Part shown: positions 9,139 to 17,050 of the stretch, piece by piece | How positions within the stretch are numbered: the first letter of the stretch is position 1 | Layout: every line of letters starts with the position of its first letter | Origin: an uncultured Clostridia bacterium | GTDB lineage: Bacteria; Bacillota; Clostridia; Oscillospirales; Ruminococcaceae | NCBI GenBank assembly: GCA_944385905.1 | Contig: CALWZA010000016.1 | Span: 1 to 64,000, forward strand | Direction of reading: 5' to 3' | DNA: 64,000 bases | The notes under the pieces: model-generated | Seen by the model: the letters and a program-made list of their open reading frames with translations, nothing else | The model's database searches: none | Told to the model about the DNA's origin: nothing | Made by a program: the position numbers and the translations under genes

Positions 9139-9849
9139 TTATTCTCCGAGATATGCCTTTTTAATTCCGTCGTCATTCATCAAATCAGACGCTTTTCCAT
9201 CTAAAACTATTCGTCCCGTTTCGAGAACATACGCCCTGTCAGCTATTGAAAGGGCTTTTTTAGCGTTTTGCTCTACTAAAAGCACTGTAGTTCCCTGCTG
9301 ATTAATTTCCTTGATTATATTAAATATTTCGGTCACATACAGAGGAGAAAGTCCCATTGAAGGCTCATCCATAAGCATTATTGTCGGCTTCGACATCAAA
9401 GCCCTTCCCATCGCGAGCATCTGCTGTTCTCCTCCGCTTAAAGTTCCCGCAATCTGACGGCTGCGCTCCTTTAGCCTTGGGAAATGCGAATAAACCTGTT
9501 CAAGGCTTTGCGCTATCTCAGCTTTATCCTTTCTTGTGAAAGCGCCGAGCATTATGTTTTCATAAACGGTCAGCTCCTGAAAAATCCGGCGTCCCTCGGG
9601 AACGTGCGCCATTCCCATTTCTACAATTTTATGAGCAGGTGTTTTCGTTATTTCTTTATCTGCCAAAAATATTTTTCCCGATTTTGCTGACAAAAGTCCT
9701 GTAACCGTATGAAGTATAGTTGTTTTTCCCGCGCCGTTTGCGCCGAGAATAGCGATAATCTCTCCCTTATTAACTTCAAATGAAACCCCGTTTATAGCCT
9801 GAATCATACCATAGCTTACCATCAGGTTCTCAACCTTGAGAAGCGCCAT
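9139..9849 (-). CDS. livF: Branched-chain amino acid ABC transporter ATPase LivF
   Basis: A 236-residue ATP-binding subunit of a high-affinity leucine/isoleucine/valine importer. Walker A is GANGAGKTT, the ABC signature is LSGGEQQM, and Walker B is IMLMDEPSMGLSP. Features that separate LivF from LivG are the short form, the AHVPEGRRIFQELTVYENI block and the C-terminal LVEQNAKKALSIADRAYVLE. It is the last of the importer genes, 15 bases after livG. Confidence 0.94.
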   Translation of the reverse strand: MALLKVENLMVSYGMIQAINGVSFEVNKGEIIAILGANGAGKTTILHTVTGLLSAKSGKIFLADKEITKTPAHKIVEMGMAHVPEGRRIFQELTVYENIMLGAFTRKDKAEIAQSLEQVYSHFPRLKERSRQIAGTLSGGEQQMLAMGRALMSKPTIMLMDEPSMGLSPLYVTEIFNIIKEINQQGTTVLLVEQNAKKALSIADRAYVLETGRIVLDGKASDLMNDDGIKKAYLGE

Positions 9850-9864
9850 AATTTCAGCTCCTTT

Positions 9865-10623
9865 CTATTCTCCGAGATATGCGGTTATTACTGCCGGATC
9901 GTTAAGAACCTCGGAGGTTTTGCCGTGCGCAAGTTCTTTTCCGAAATTAAGAACGGTAAGTTCCTCGCAAATGCCGGCAACAAGTTTCATATCATGTTCA
10001 ATAAGCAGTATCGTCATATCAAACTCGTCTCTGACAAACCTAATCATATCCATAAGCTCGCCTGTCTCATTAGGGTTCATTCCCGCCGCAGGCTCATCAA
10101 GCAGAAGGAGCTTTGGACCTGTCGCAAGCGCTCTTGCAATTTCAAGCTTTCTCTGCTTTCCGTACGGCAGGTTTGACGCGAGAATATTCGGATCCGAATC
10201 GAGTCCGAACACCTTGAGCAAAGACATCGCCTTTTCGGTCATTTCCCTTTCCTCTTTGAAAAATCTCGGGAGTCTGAGAATTCCCTCCGCAACGCTGTAT
10301 TTATGATGGTTGCTCATTCCGACCTTAACGTTGTCTATTATCGACATTTTTCCGAAAAGTCTTATGTTCTGAAAGGTTCTCGCGATACCCTTTCTTGATA
10401 TCTCCATAGTGGATTTGCAGGTAAGGTTTTCACCGTCGAGAAAAAACTGCCCCTGAGTCGGTTTATATACCCCTGTGATAAGGTTGAAAACTGTTGTCTT
10501 TCCCGCGCCGTTCGGTCCTATAAGACCGTATAACTGACCTTTTTCAACTGAAAGGTTAAGGTCGTCGACAGCTTTAAGGCCGCCGAAGGCTATTCCTAAA
10601 TTTTTAATTTCAAGAAGCGCCAT
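9865..10623 (-). CDS. livG: Branched-chain amino acid ABC transporter ATPase LivG
   Basis: A 252-residue ATPase that pairs with LivF under the LivHM membrane dimer. It shows Walker A GPNGAGKTT, the LivG-type block GIARTFQNIRLFGKMS, a divergent signature (LPYGKQRKLEIARALA) and Walker B LLLDEPAAGMNPNE. Its start codon touches the end of livM (shared base 10623), which implies tight translational coupling. Confidence 0.94.
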   Translation of the reverse strand: MALLEIKNLGIAFGGLKAVDDLNLSVEKGQLYGLIGPNGAGKTTVFNLITGVYKPTQGQFFLDGENLTCKSTMEISRKGIARTFQNIRLFGKMSIIDNVKVGMSNHHKYSVAEGILRLPRFFKEEREMTEKAMSLLKVFGLDSDPNILASNLPYGKQRKLEIARALATGPKLLLLDEPAAGMNPNETGELMDMIRFVRDEFDMTILLIEHDMKLVAGICEELTVLNFGKELAHGKTSEVLNDPAVITAYLGE

Positions 10624-11672
10624 TATCTCGTCCCCTTTCTTTTGCCGATAAACAGCGACTTAATTTTTACGCCCGCAAAAGATATGCCGGACTTAATTTT
10701 TGAAGTGACAAGGTTTTTCGCGGCTCTGAATTTAGGCGAGGCATTAAAAAGCATCATTGCTATAAGCACGATTGAGTAAATCAGCATTCTGTAATCCGCA
10801 AGCTCTCTGAGCACCTCAGGAAGGACTGTGACAAGCACTGCCGCTATAACAGAGCCTGTAATATTTCCCATTCCGCCCAAAACGACGATTACGAGTATTT
10901 CGATAGACTTGTTAAAATCGAAAGTTCCGGGCTTTAAAATGCCGAGGTTATGACCGTAAAGCACTCCGGCAGCTCCCGCAAAAAACGCCGCTAAAACGAA
11001 AGCCAAAAGCTTATAGAAAACAATATTTACTCCGACAGACTCAGCCGCAATCACGTTGTCACGGATAGAACAAATTGCTCTTCCGTGCTTTGATTTCACG
11101 AGATTTCTTATTATTACGATTGTAAGGAAAATAACTATCAAGACTATTGTATAATCAGAGTATTTAGAAATTCCTTTAAGTCCGCCTGCGCCTCCCGTAA
11201 TTTCCATATCGTTTATAACCGAGCGGATAATTTCGCCGAAAGCAAGGGTGACGATAGCAAGGTAGTCGCCTTTTAGCCTAAGGGCAGGTATTCCGATAAT
11301 TATTCCGAAAATTGCCGCGACCAGTCCGCCGATAACCAAAGCAATCGGAAACTCAACCCACTTAGGCAGCTCGGAATATGTCGTAAACAGACATCCTGCA
11401 TACGCTCCGACAGACATAAAGCCCGCGTGTCCGAGAGTAAGCTCTCCCAAAAATCCTACCGTCAGGTTCAAGGAAACCGCAAGTATAATATTTATTCCTA
11501 CAGGAACCAACAGGCTTTGATAATGCCTTGAAAGCACTCCCTCGCTAATGAGAGCAGTAATAACGACATAAGCTATTACTGTGATAAGCAGAGTATGTAA
11601 ATTCTTGTTTTTCACTGCCGACTTAACTTTTTCGGCTACCTTTTTCTTGCTCAAATCAAACATACCTTTCAC
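10623..11672 (-). CDS. livM: Branched-chain amino acid ABC transporter permease LivM
   Basis: A 349-residue permease with about nine to ten hydrophobic segments. Family signatures are LTVGFLGELTLGHAGFMSVG, LRLKGDYLAIVTLAFGEIIR and VVLGGMGNITGSVIAA, the last near the C-terminus. The first codon is GTG at 11672; an ATG three codons later (11663) is an alternative. The N-terminal 30 or so residues are a lysine-rich cytoplasmic tail. It is 18 bases downstream of livH. Confidence 0.93.
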   Translation of the reverse strand: MKGMFDLSKKKVAEKVKSAVKNKNLHTLLITVIAYVVITALISEGVLSRHYQSLLVPVGINIILAVSLNLTVGFLGELTLGHAGFMSVGAYAGCLFTTYSELPKWVEFPIALVIGGLVAAIFGIIIGIPALRLKGDYLAIVTLAFGEIIRSVINDMEITGGAGGLKGISKYSDYTIVLIVIFLTIVIIRNLVKSKHGRAICSIRDNVIAAESVGVNIVFYKLLAFVLAAFFAGAAGVLYGHNLGILKPGTFDFNKSIEILVIVVLGGMGNITGSVIAAVLVTVLPEVLRELADYRMLIYSIVLIAMMLFNASPKFRAAKNLVTSKIKSGISFAGVKIKSLFIGKRKGTR

Positions 11673-11690
11673 AACAAATTTTCAGCTTTA

Positions 11691-12566
11691 TTAAACCTTT
11701 TCATTACGCTTTTTGCCGAGAAGTCCCGACGGCTTTACAAGCAATACGACTATCAGCACTCCGAAAACTATCGCGTCCGAAAGCTGTGTAGATATGTAAG
11801 CCTTTGACATGCTCTCTATTATACCGAGCAAAATTCCTCCGAGCATTGCTCCCGGAATTGAGCCGATTCCTCCCAAAACAGCCGCGACAAACGCCCTGAT
11901 TCCCGGAAGAGAACCAGTATACGGTCCTACAAAGCCGTATGACGAAACATATAAAACTCCTGCGACCGCCGCTAAAGCGGAGCCGATTGCGAAAGTTATC
12001 GAAATCGTCTTATTTACGTTTATACCCATCAGCTGAGCCGCTCCCTTGTCCTCGGAAACAGCGAGCATGGCTTTTCCGGTTTTGGTAAACTTGATAAACA
12101 GCGTAAGGCATATCATGATGATTATTGTTGAAACGAATGTCGCGATAGATTCTCCCGTCAGGGTTATAGAGCCTATATTTACCGTCGGAAGATTTACCAC
12201 CGACTCGACCTTCCTCATATTTGAGCCGAATATAAGCAACGCGACATTTTGCAGAAAATAGCTTACGCCAATCGCTGTAATAAGCACTGTAAGCGGCGAA
12301 CTGCCTCTCAGCGGCTTATAGGCGATTTTTTCGACAACCACACCGAGCAGGGCACATATAAGCATAGATAAAATTACAGATAGATACGGCGGCAAAGCCA
12401 TAGTCGTCATCGCCACCGATACGGTATAAGCTCCCACCATAATAACATCGCCGTGAGCAAAATTAAGCATTTTCGCGATTCCGTAAACCATTGTATATCC
12501 AAGTGCTATAAGCGCGTATACGCTTCCGGCGTTTAAGCCGTTGACTAACTGTTGCAGAAATAACAT
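11691..12566 (-). CDS. livH: Branched-chain amino acid ABC transporter permease LivH
   Basis: A 291-residue permease and partner of LivM. The N-terminus LQQLVNGLNAGSVYALIALG and the following GYTMVYGIAKMLNFAHGD are diagnostic for LivH, as is VAAVLGGIGSIPGAMLGG near residue 230. It begins a separate block after the hairpin at 12635-12674, so livHMGF expression probably depends on readthrough from livJ. Confidence 0.94.
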   Translation of the reverse strand: MLFLQQLVNGLNAGSVYALIALGYTMVYGIAKMLNFAHGDVIMVGAYTVSVAMTTMALPPYLSVILSMLICALLGVVVEKIAYKPLRGSSPLTVLITAIGVSYFLQNVALLIFGSNMRKVESVVNLPTVNIGSITLTGESIATFVSTIIIMICLTLFIKFTKTGKAMLAVSEDKGAAQLMGINVNKTISITFAIGSALAAVAGVLYVSSYGFVGPYTGSLPGIRAFVAAVLGGIGSIPGAMLGGILLGIIESMSKAYISTQLSDAIVFGVLIVVLLVKPSGLLGKKRNEKV

Positions 12567-12634
12567 TAAATCGCCTCTCTAATTTCATATAAAAAATACT
12601 CATCAACATTATATCACATTAAAGCGCAAAAAAC

Positions 12635-12674
12635 AATACCGTTTTCTTCACTTTATTGTGAAAAAAACGGTATT
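12635..12674 (-). terminator. Hairpin between livJ and livH, partial terminator
   Basis: On the minus strand AATACCGTTTT and AAAACGGTATT form a long stem followed by GTTTTTTG. It stands between the binding-protein gene and the membrane genes of one importer, a common way to make much more binding protein than permease. Readthrough is inferred because I see no clear separate promoter for livH. Confidence 0.8.
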
Positions 12675-12710
12675 TGCATTAATTCTTATGACGGGTCGCT
12701 AATCTGTTAA

Positions 12711-13898
12711 TTATTTGGCAACGTATTCGCCGTTTTCGATAACCGCAACCATTGCCGACTTATTGGGTTCGCCCTCAGCAGTGAATGTCATATCTCCTGT
12801 AACGCCGTTGACTGTAATTTCCGTCATTGCGGCAACAAGGTTTTCATTTGTAACATCGCCGTCGCATACCTCAATAGCAGCCTTTATTGCGTAAATAGCA
12901 TCATAACCGTCAGCAGCGAACTGGTCGGGGGTGCTGCCGTATGCTTCTTCATACGCAGATACGAAAGCCTTTACATTTTCCTTTTCGCTTGTCGCAACAA
13001 ACGGCGTAAGGAATGTTGCGCCCTCAATATTTGATGTGTCGCCGTTTAACTGCTTGATAATTCCGTCCCATCCGTCGCATCCGAAGTAAGGAAGCTCAAG
13101 TCCTACTGTTACAGCCTGCTCTGTGATAAGAGCTGCCTTGTCATAGTAAACCGGGAGGAACAAGCACTCAGCGTCAGTTGCCTTGATTGTAGTAAGCTGT
13201 GTTTTAAAATCTACGTCGTCTGTAGAAAATGTTTCATTTGCTACTATCTCAATTCCGAGCGTTTCAGCTTCAGCAATAAAAGCTTCTGTTATTCCGCTTG
13301 AATATTCATCAGCATTATTGTAAAGTATAGCTACCTTTGTGATTCCCTGTTCACTGATGTATCTAGCCATTGTCTGTCCCTGAAGCGGGTCGGTAAAGCA
13401 GATTCTGAAAGCGTTGAAGCCCTCTGTACACTTAGCCGCAGAACCTGAAGGAGTAATCTGAAGAATACCGTCGTTTACCGACTCCTGTCCGACAGCAATA
13501 CTGCTTCCCGAAGTTACAGCTCCTACAAGAGCGGTAATACCCTCGTCCATAAGTCTGTTATATGCCGCGATAGCCTTTTCCTCGTCGGCAACGTCGTCCT
13601 CAAAAATAAGCTCAAGCTTATAGCCGTTTATTCCGCCGGCAGCGTTGATTTCGTCGATAGCGATCTGGCATCCGTTCTGAACGCTTATGCCGTAAGAAGC
13701 GTTTTCACCTGTAAGAGGTCCGATACCTCCGATAAGATAAGTACCGGCAGTCTCCTCCACATTTGCGCTTGAACCGAGGTCGTTGTTCGTAGTTGTTCCC
13801 TTTGTTGTGTCGCCTTCGTCTCCGTTTCCGCATGCGGCAAGCATTGAAGCTGTTGTCACAGCGGCAAGAGCGCAGGCAAGTACCTTTGAAAATTTCAT
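12711..13898 (-). CDS. livJ: Branched-chain amino acid ABC transporter substrate-binding lipoprotein LivJ
   Basis: A 395-residue extracellular binding protein anchored by lipid. The signal peptide ends in the lipobox SMLAAC with Cys at residue 23, followed by a Gly/Asp/Thr-rich linker to about residue 50. The mature part has the periplasmic-binding type 1 fold: IGGIGPLTGENASYGISVQN, then ALVGAVTSGSSIAVGQ and a second lobe with FAADGYDAIYAIKAA. It is the first gene of the liv unit, with a consensus promoter at 13985-14013 and a terminator-like hairpin after it. The exact ligand among Leu, Ile and Val, or a related amino acid, cannot be told. Confidence 0.93.
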   Translation of the reverse strand: MKFSKVLACALAAVTTASMLAACGNGDEGDTTKGTTTNNDLGSSANVEETAGTYLIGGIGPLTGENASYGISVQNGCQIAIDEINAAGGINGYKLELIFEDDVADEEKAIAAYNRLMDEGITALVGAVTSGSSIAVGQESVNDGILQITPSGSAAKCTEGFNAFRICFTDPLQGQTMARYISEQGITKVAILYNNADEYSSGITEAFIAEAETLGIEIVANETFSTDDVDFKTQLTTIKATDAECLFLPVYYDKAALITEQAVTVGLELPYFGCDGWDGIIKQLNGDTSNIEGATFLTPFVATSEKENVKAFVSAYEEAYGSTPDQFAADGYDAIYAIKAAIEVCDGDVTNENLVAAMTEITVNGVTGDMTFTAEGEPNKSAMVAVIENGEYVAK

Positions 13899-13984
13899 GA
13901 AATACCATTCCTTTCATAAATCACGCCGTTTATATAGACGTTTTAGCGCAAAGCCTTTATAAAAGCTTTACACTTCATTTATGG

Positions 13985-14013
13985 ATTTTACTCTTATCGC
14001 TTTGATTTGTCAA
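13985..14013 (-). promoter_or_regulatory. Sigma-A promoter of livJ
   Basis: On the minus strand TTGACA (14008-14013), a 17-base spacer and TAAAAT (13985-13990). The start would be near 13978, leaving about 80 bases of leader. The rest of 13899-14150 holds no gene I can see. Confidence 0.75.
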
Positions 14014-14150
14014 TAGCTTTGCTCTTTAAAGCCGCAGATTAAACAATAGACTTTAATATAAGCAGCTGTTTTTATGCAAGCTGACAACAAAAACACCGCG
14101 AAAGTGAAAACTGCGTAAAGAAGCGGATTATACTCCCGGCACACGATATA

Positions 14151-14579
14151 CTATATATTTATAACTATTTTATTTTTCCTTTCGGCAATTTCTTTGAACT
14201 GCGCCGCACCGCCTATAGTGTACTTGACATAGGTTACAACATAATCGGCGTGTTCAATCATCCACTTATTGCGATAGTTAATTGCAAATTTTCGTGGGAC
14301 TGTTTCGATGCCATTGGGAAGGATAGTGTCGGCGAGCCTTTTTTCCTCTGTGGCATATTTACTGCCGGGAAGGTATGCCAGCACCACTGCATAGTCTATG
14401 GAGTAAAATTGTTTTAGTTCAATCAGGCAATTTTTTACCATATAGTCAAAGTTGCCGTGATTTCCGACATAAAATTTAAGCACATTTTTATTTTCAATTA
14501 AATAAACAAGAGTCGACCTTAGTATCGGCTCTATTTCTTTTGGCGTATCTTTATGTCCGAAGAATGTACAAGTCAACAT
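14151..14579 (-). CDS. SLOG-fold small protein, function unknown
   Basis: A 142-residue protein with a single Rossmann-like SLOG fold, related to DUF1273/YspA-type proteins that are thought to bind nucleotides. Visible marks are the N-terminal strand and turn TCTFFGHKDTP, the FYVGNHGNFDYMV strand-loop, and the C-terminal ADYVVTYVKYTIGGAAQF, where a glycine-rich loop lies in the expected ligand site. An ATG at 14594 exists, but GCGAGG lies 7 bases before the ATG at 14579. It is divergent from an XRE regulator, with a palindrome between them. No substrate can be assigned. Confidence 0.75.
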   Translation of the reverse strand: MLTCTFFGHKDTPKEIEPILRSTLVYLIENKNVLKFYVGNHGNFDYMVKNCLIELKQFYSIDYAVVLAYLPGSKYATEEKRLADTILPNGIETVPRKFAINYRNKWMIEHADYVVTYVKYTIGGAAQFKEIAERKNKIVINI

Positions 14580-14603
14580 AGTTTTGCCTCGCATTTAGAC
14601 CAG

Positions 14604-14671
14604 TATAGCGGTCAATATTTTGATTCAGTATAACATAAAATATAGATAATTGCAATCTATACCGGTCAAAT
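14604..14671. promoter_or_regulatory. Putative operator region between SLOG and XRE genes
   Basis: The divergent spacer contains a direct repeat TATANCGGTCAA (14604-14615 and 14658-14669) and a perfect 7-base inverted repeat TATAGAT/ATCTATA (14641-14661). This is the kind of site an XRE protein binds, possibly its own gene's operator. The link is inferred from position only. Confidence 0.45.
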
Positions 14672-14689
14672 CTATTTCGAGGTAAGACT

Positions 14690-14941
14690 ATGGAACAGAA
14701 AATCAGAAGAGATTTAAATATGGGTGCAAATCTGCGTGCGTTGAGAGACAAATCAGGATTGTCGCAAGAAAAGTTGTGCGCAGAACTTCAGCGCAGAGGC
14801 TGTGATATAGGCAGAACAACTTATGCTAAATATGAATCCGGTGAACTGAATATAAAAGTAAGTGTGATTATTGTGCTTAAAAAGATATATAATTGCTCTT
14901 ACGACGATTTCTTTGCAGGATTAGAACAAGAAATTAAATAG
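14690..14941 (+). CDS. XRE-family helix-turn-helix regulator
   Basis: An 83-residue protein that is almost entirely one lambda-repressor-like HTH domain: NLRALRDKSGLSQEKLCAEL gives the first helices and TTYAKYESGELNI the recognition helix and turn. There is no sensor domain. It probably binds the palindrome in the divergent spacer and controls itself and the SLOG gene. Such small XRE proteins are common in Firmicute accessory loci. The pair stands alone between livJ and the sigma/anti-sigma operon. Confidence 0.85.
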   Translation: MEQKIRRDLNMGANLRALRDKSGLSQEKLCAELQRRGCDIGRTTYAKYESGELNIKVSVIIVLKKIYNCSYDDFFAGLEQEIK

Positions 14942-15098
14942 TTTAAGGAGAGGAGTACTCGCCTTTTTGCTCGCTGATATTCATTAACTTCTTGTTTTGC
15001 TTGTATTAAATACAAACCCTCTGTCAAAATCAAAAAATTTGCGCCTCGGTAAATTAGTCAGCGAGTGTCAGAAGTTATCAAATGCAATTTTATTGTAA

Positions 15099-15136
15099 AA
15101 ATAAAACCTGCCGAAATCAATCGGTAGGTTTTATTA
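15099..15136. terminator. Bidirectional terminator
   Basis: A stem of about 14 base pairs (ATAAAACCTGCCGA / TCGGTAGGTTTTAT) with A/T-rich flanks lies between the plus-strand XRE gene and the end of the minus-strand anti-sigma gene. Bases 14942-15098 hold nothing else I recognise. Confidence 0.75.
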
Positions 15137-15192
15137 CTTCTTTACGTTGAGTACCATAACGCCGGCTTTGCGGTTCTGTCAAAAATCATATT

Positions 15193-16308
15193 TCAATCCG
15201 GCTCTTCAAAGACATCGCCCGAACCGTTTATGTCAAGCCTTTTATACAGTACATATTCAGTATATTCATCGGAAATTCGGAATATAAACTGATAAACATA
15301 ATTATCGTCTGAATACTGAACCGTAATCCTTGACATATCGTAATTATCAGATGGAATGTCAATATTCAAAATATTCTCCACCTCATCTTCGGCAGAGCCT
15401 ATTCCTATTCCGTTGAGCCTAAAATCAAGAACGCTTTTGCCCTCTTGCGGTACATATAAATAAATAACATCGGCAGTCCAGCTGCTGTTTCCGTAAACAT
15501 CTGTATACATGGTTACGTTTTGAATATCGGAGGGATTTTCAGCCGCGTCGGACTCACTCAAGGCGGATTTAATCTCAGCTCCCGTGATATTTTCCGAGAG
15601 CGAAATGCTGTTTGCGGTCAATGAAAGCGGCTCTGAAGACACAAGCGTTGTTCCCAAAACATCATAAGTGCAGCCTGCTCTTGCCGTAACGACATCGTCG
15701 GAAGAAGTGGTTTCCGCAGTAACGTTATCCACACAGTCTTCCTCAACAGTCTCACATTCCTCAACAGCTTCCTCTTCGACAGGCATTTCCTCATCGAAAA
15801 CTTCCTCGGGCTCCGCCGATTCCTTTTTGTCCGCAAATCCTGTTAACGCGTTGCCTATAGCGCTCTCGGTAATATAATCGTTGTTGTCCTCCGACAGAGG
15901 AGGCGTTTGCTGGAATATGAATTCCGGCTCTTCAACCGCTGCGTTTTCCTCTATTCCTCCGTCATTAGATTCTAAAGCAGCTTCAGCGGATTTTGAATTA
16001 TCAAGCGCAATCAAATTATTACCGCCAAAAAGCGAAGCGTATGACGCGGCTCCGATAACTATCGCAAAAGCCGCCGCAATGGCAATATATTTGCCGTTTC
16101 TCTGAGCGAAATTTCTATATTTTATCTCTTTTCTTCTGTTTTCCGTGTCTGTTATAAAGTTAAAGCTTTCCATGCTTTCCGTGGGATTTTTTCTTTCGGC
16201 GCTTAAAGCTTCTCTCATTTTCGCTTCAAGCCTTTCTCTCATTCTCTCGGGAGGAGTAATACCGTCGCATGCGCTTATGTAGAGGTCTTTGTTATTTTTC
16301 TCAGACAT
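15193..16308 (-). CDS. Membrane-bound anti-sigma factor-like protein
   Basis: A 371-residue single-pass protein encoded directly after an ECF sigma factor. The N-terminal 75 or so residues are charged and cytoplasmic, with PPERMRERLEAKMREALS in a helical segment. One membrane helix follows (YIAIAAAFAIVIGAASYASL), and then a very acidic Glu-rich linker leads to a C-terminal extracytoplasmic domain of about 150 residues. No zinc-binding HXXXCXXC anti-sigma motif is seen, so the family is not certain. The start at 16308 has GGAGG 7 bases upstream and overlaps the sigma gene by 8 bases; the open frame further upstream only shadows the sigma gene. A role as the sigma factor's membrane inhibitor is inferred from the pairing. 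Confidence 0.75.
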   Translation of the reverse strand: MSEKNNKDLYISACDGITPPERMRERLEAKMREALSAERKNPTESMESFNFITDTENRRKEIKYRNFAQRNGKYIAIAAAFAIVIGAASYASLFGGNNLIALDNSKSAEAALESNDGGIEENAAVEEPEFIFQQTPPLSEDNNDYITESAIGNALTGFADKKESAEPEEVFDEEMPVEEEAVEECETVEEDCVDNVTAETTSSDDVVTARAGCTYDVLGTTLVSSEPLSLTANSISLSENITGAEIKSALSESDAAENPSDIQNVTMYTDVYGNSSWTADVIYLYVPQEGKSVLDFRLNGIGIGSAEDEVENILNIDIPSDNYDMSRITVQYSDDNYVYQFIFRISDEYTEYVLYKRLDINGSGDVFEEPD

Positions 16309-16801
16309 TTTCAAAACCTCCTTCCAAATTTTCTTTAAGCTTTTTGCGTGCCCTGTGAAGCAAAGACAGGACAGTATTTTGATTTTTGCCTTCAATCTGA
16401 GCTATTTCCGCTACCGAATAGCCCTCATAATAAAATAAATACACGACATTTCTGAATTTTTCATCAAGCGCCATAACCGCTTCCAAAACCTCGTTTTCCG
16501 CCGCTCTGTCCGGAGCGGGAATACTGTCCGCGATATTGGGAGTCAGCTCATCCTCGGGGTGAGCGTTGACCTTTTTGTTATAATTCTTGCATAAGTTTAT
16601 TGTGACTCTTATAAGCCACGCTTTTTCATGCTCCTGAGATGAAAACTCGGGTCTTAAGCTGCAAAGCTTGAGCAAAACCTCCTGAGTGATATCCTCGGCA
16701 TAGTGCGAGTTGCAGAGATTATGGTATGCGACACGGTAAATCATGCTTGAATAGGTATCTAAAATGCGTGAAATGTAAACCTCGACGTCGGTTGCCTGCA
16801 T
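16301..16801 (-). CDS. ECF-type RNA polymerase sigma factor
   Basis: A 166-residue sigma-70 of the extracytoplasmic function class. Region 2 reads IYRVAYHNLCNSHYAEDITQ followed by the DNA-melting stretch HEKAWLIRVTINLCKNY. Region 4 is FRNVVYLFYYEGYSVAEIAQ with a recognition helix ending in RARKKLKENL. Regions 1.1 and 3 are absent, as expected. The frame is open from a TTG at 16846, but no ribosome site precedes it; the ATG at 16801 gives the normal ECF N-terminus. It is translationally coupled to the anti-sigma gene. Confidence 0.88.
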   Translation of the reverse strand: MQATDVEVYISRILDTYSSMIYRVAYHNLCNSHYAEDITQEVLLKLCSLRPEFSSQEHEKAWLIRVTINLCKNYNKKVNAHPEDELTPNIADSIPAPDRAAENEVLEAVMALDEKFRNVVYLFYYEGYSVAEIAQIEGKNQNTVLSLLHRARKKLKENLEGGFENV

Positions 16802-16992
16802 TTGAAATATGGCTTCCGAATTTCTCCGAAAGCTTCCCCCTTCCAACTAAAGTATACTGCGCAATATACTTATACTTTTAATACACCCTGACATTCAAAA
16901 TTATTGCGCGCGAATCAAAAAATTCTCCTTGTTCTATTTTAGGTCATATTGTCTTAAAAAGCAATACGTTTTTAATTTTGTATTTAGATGTC

Positions 16993-17019
16993 TTGATTTT
17001 TTTGATTCAATGGTATAAA
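16993..17019 (+). promoter_or_regulatory. Promoter of the tcdA-like gene
   Basis: TTGATT (16993-16998) and an extended -10, TGG followed by TATAAA (17014-17019), lie 15 bases apart. It predicts a start near 17026, which confines the start codon of the next gene to a region without ATG, GTG or TTG. Confidence 0.5.
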
Positions 17020-17050
17020 ATTATTAAAGATATTTTAGGGAGAGATTTTT

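Noticed and set aside
14604..14671. CRISPR-like or phage attachment repeat
   Set aside because: There are only two short direct repeats and one palindrome, placed as expected for a repressor operator; no integrase or spacer structure is present.
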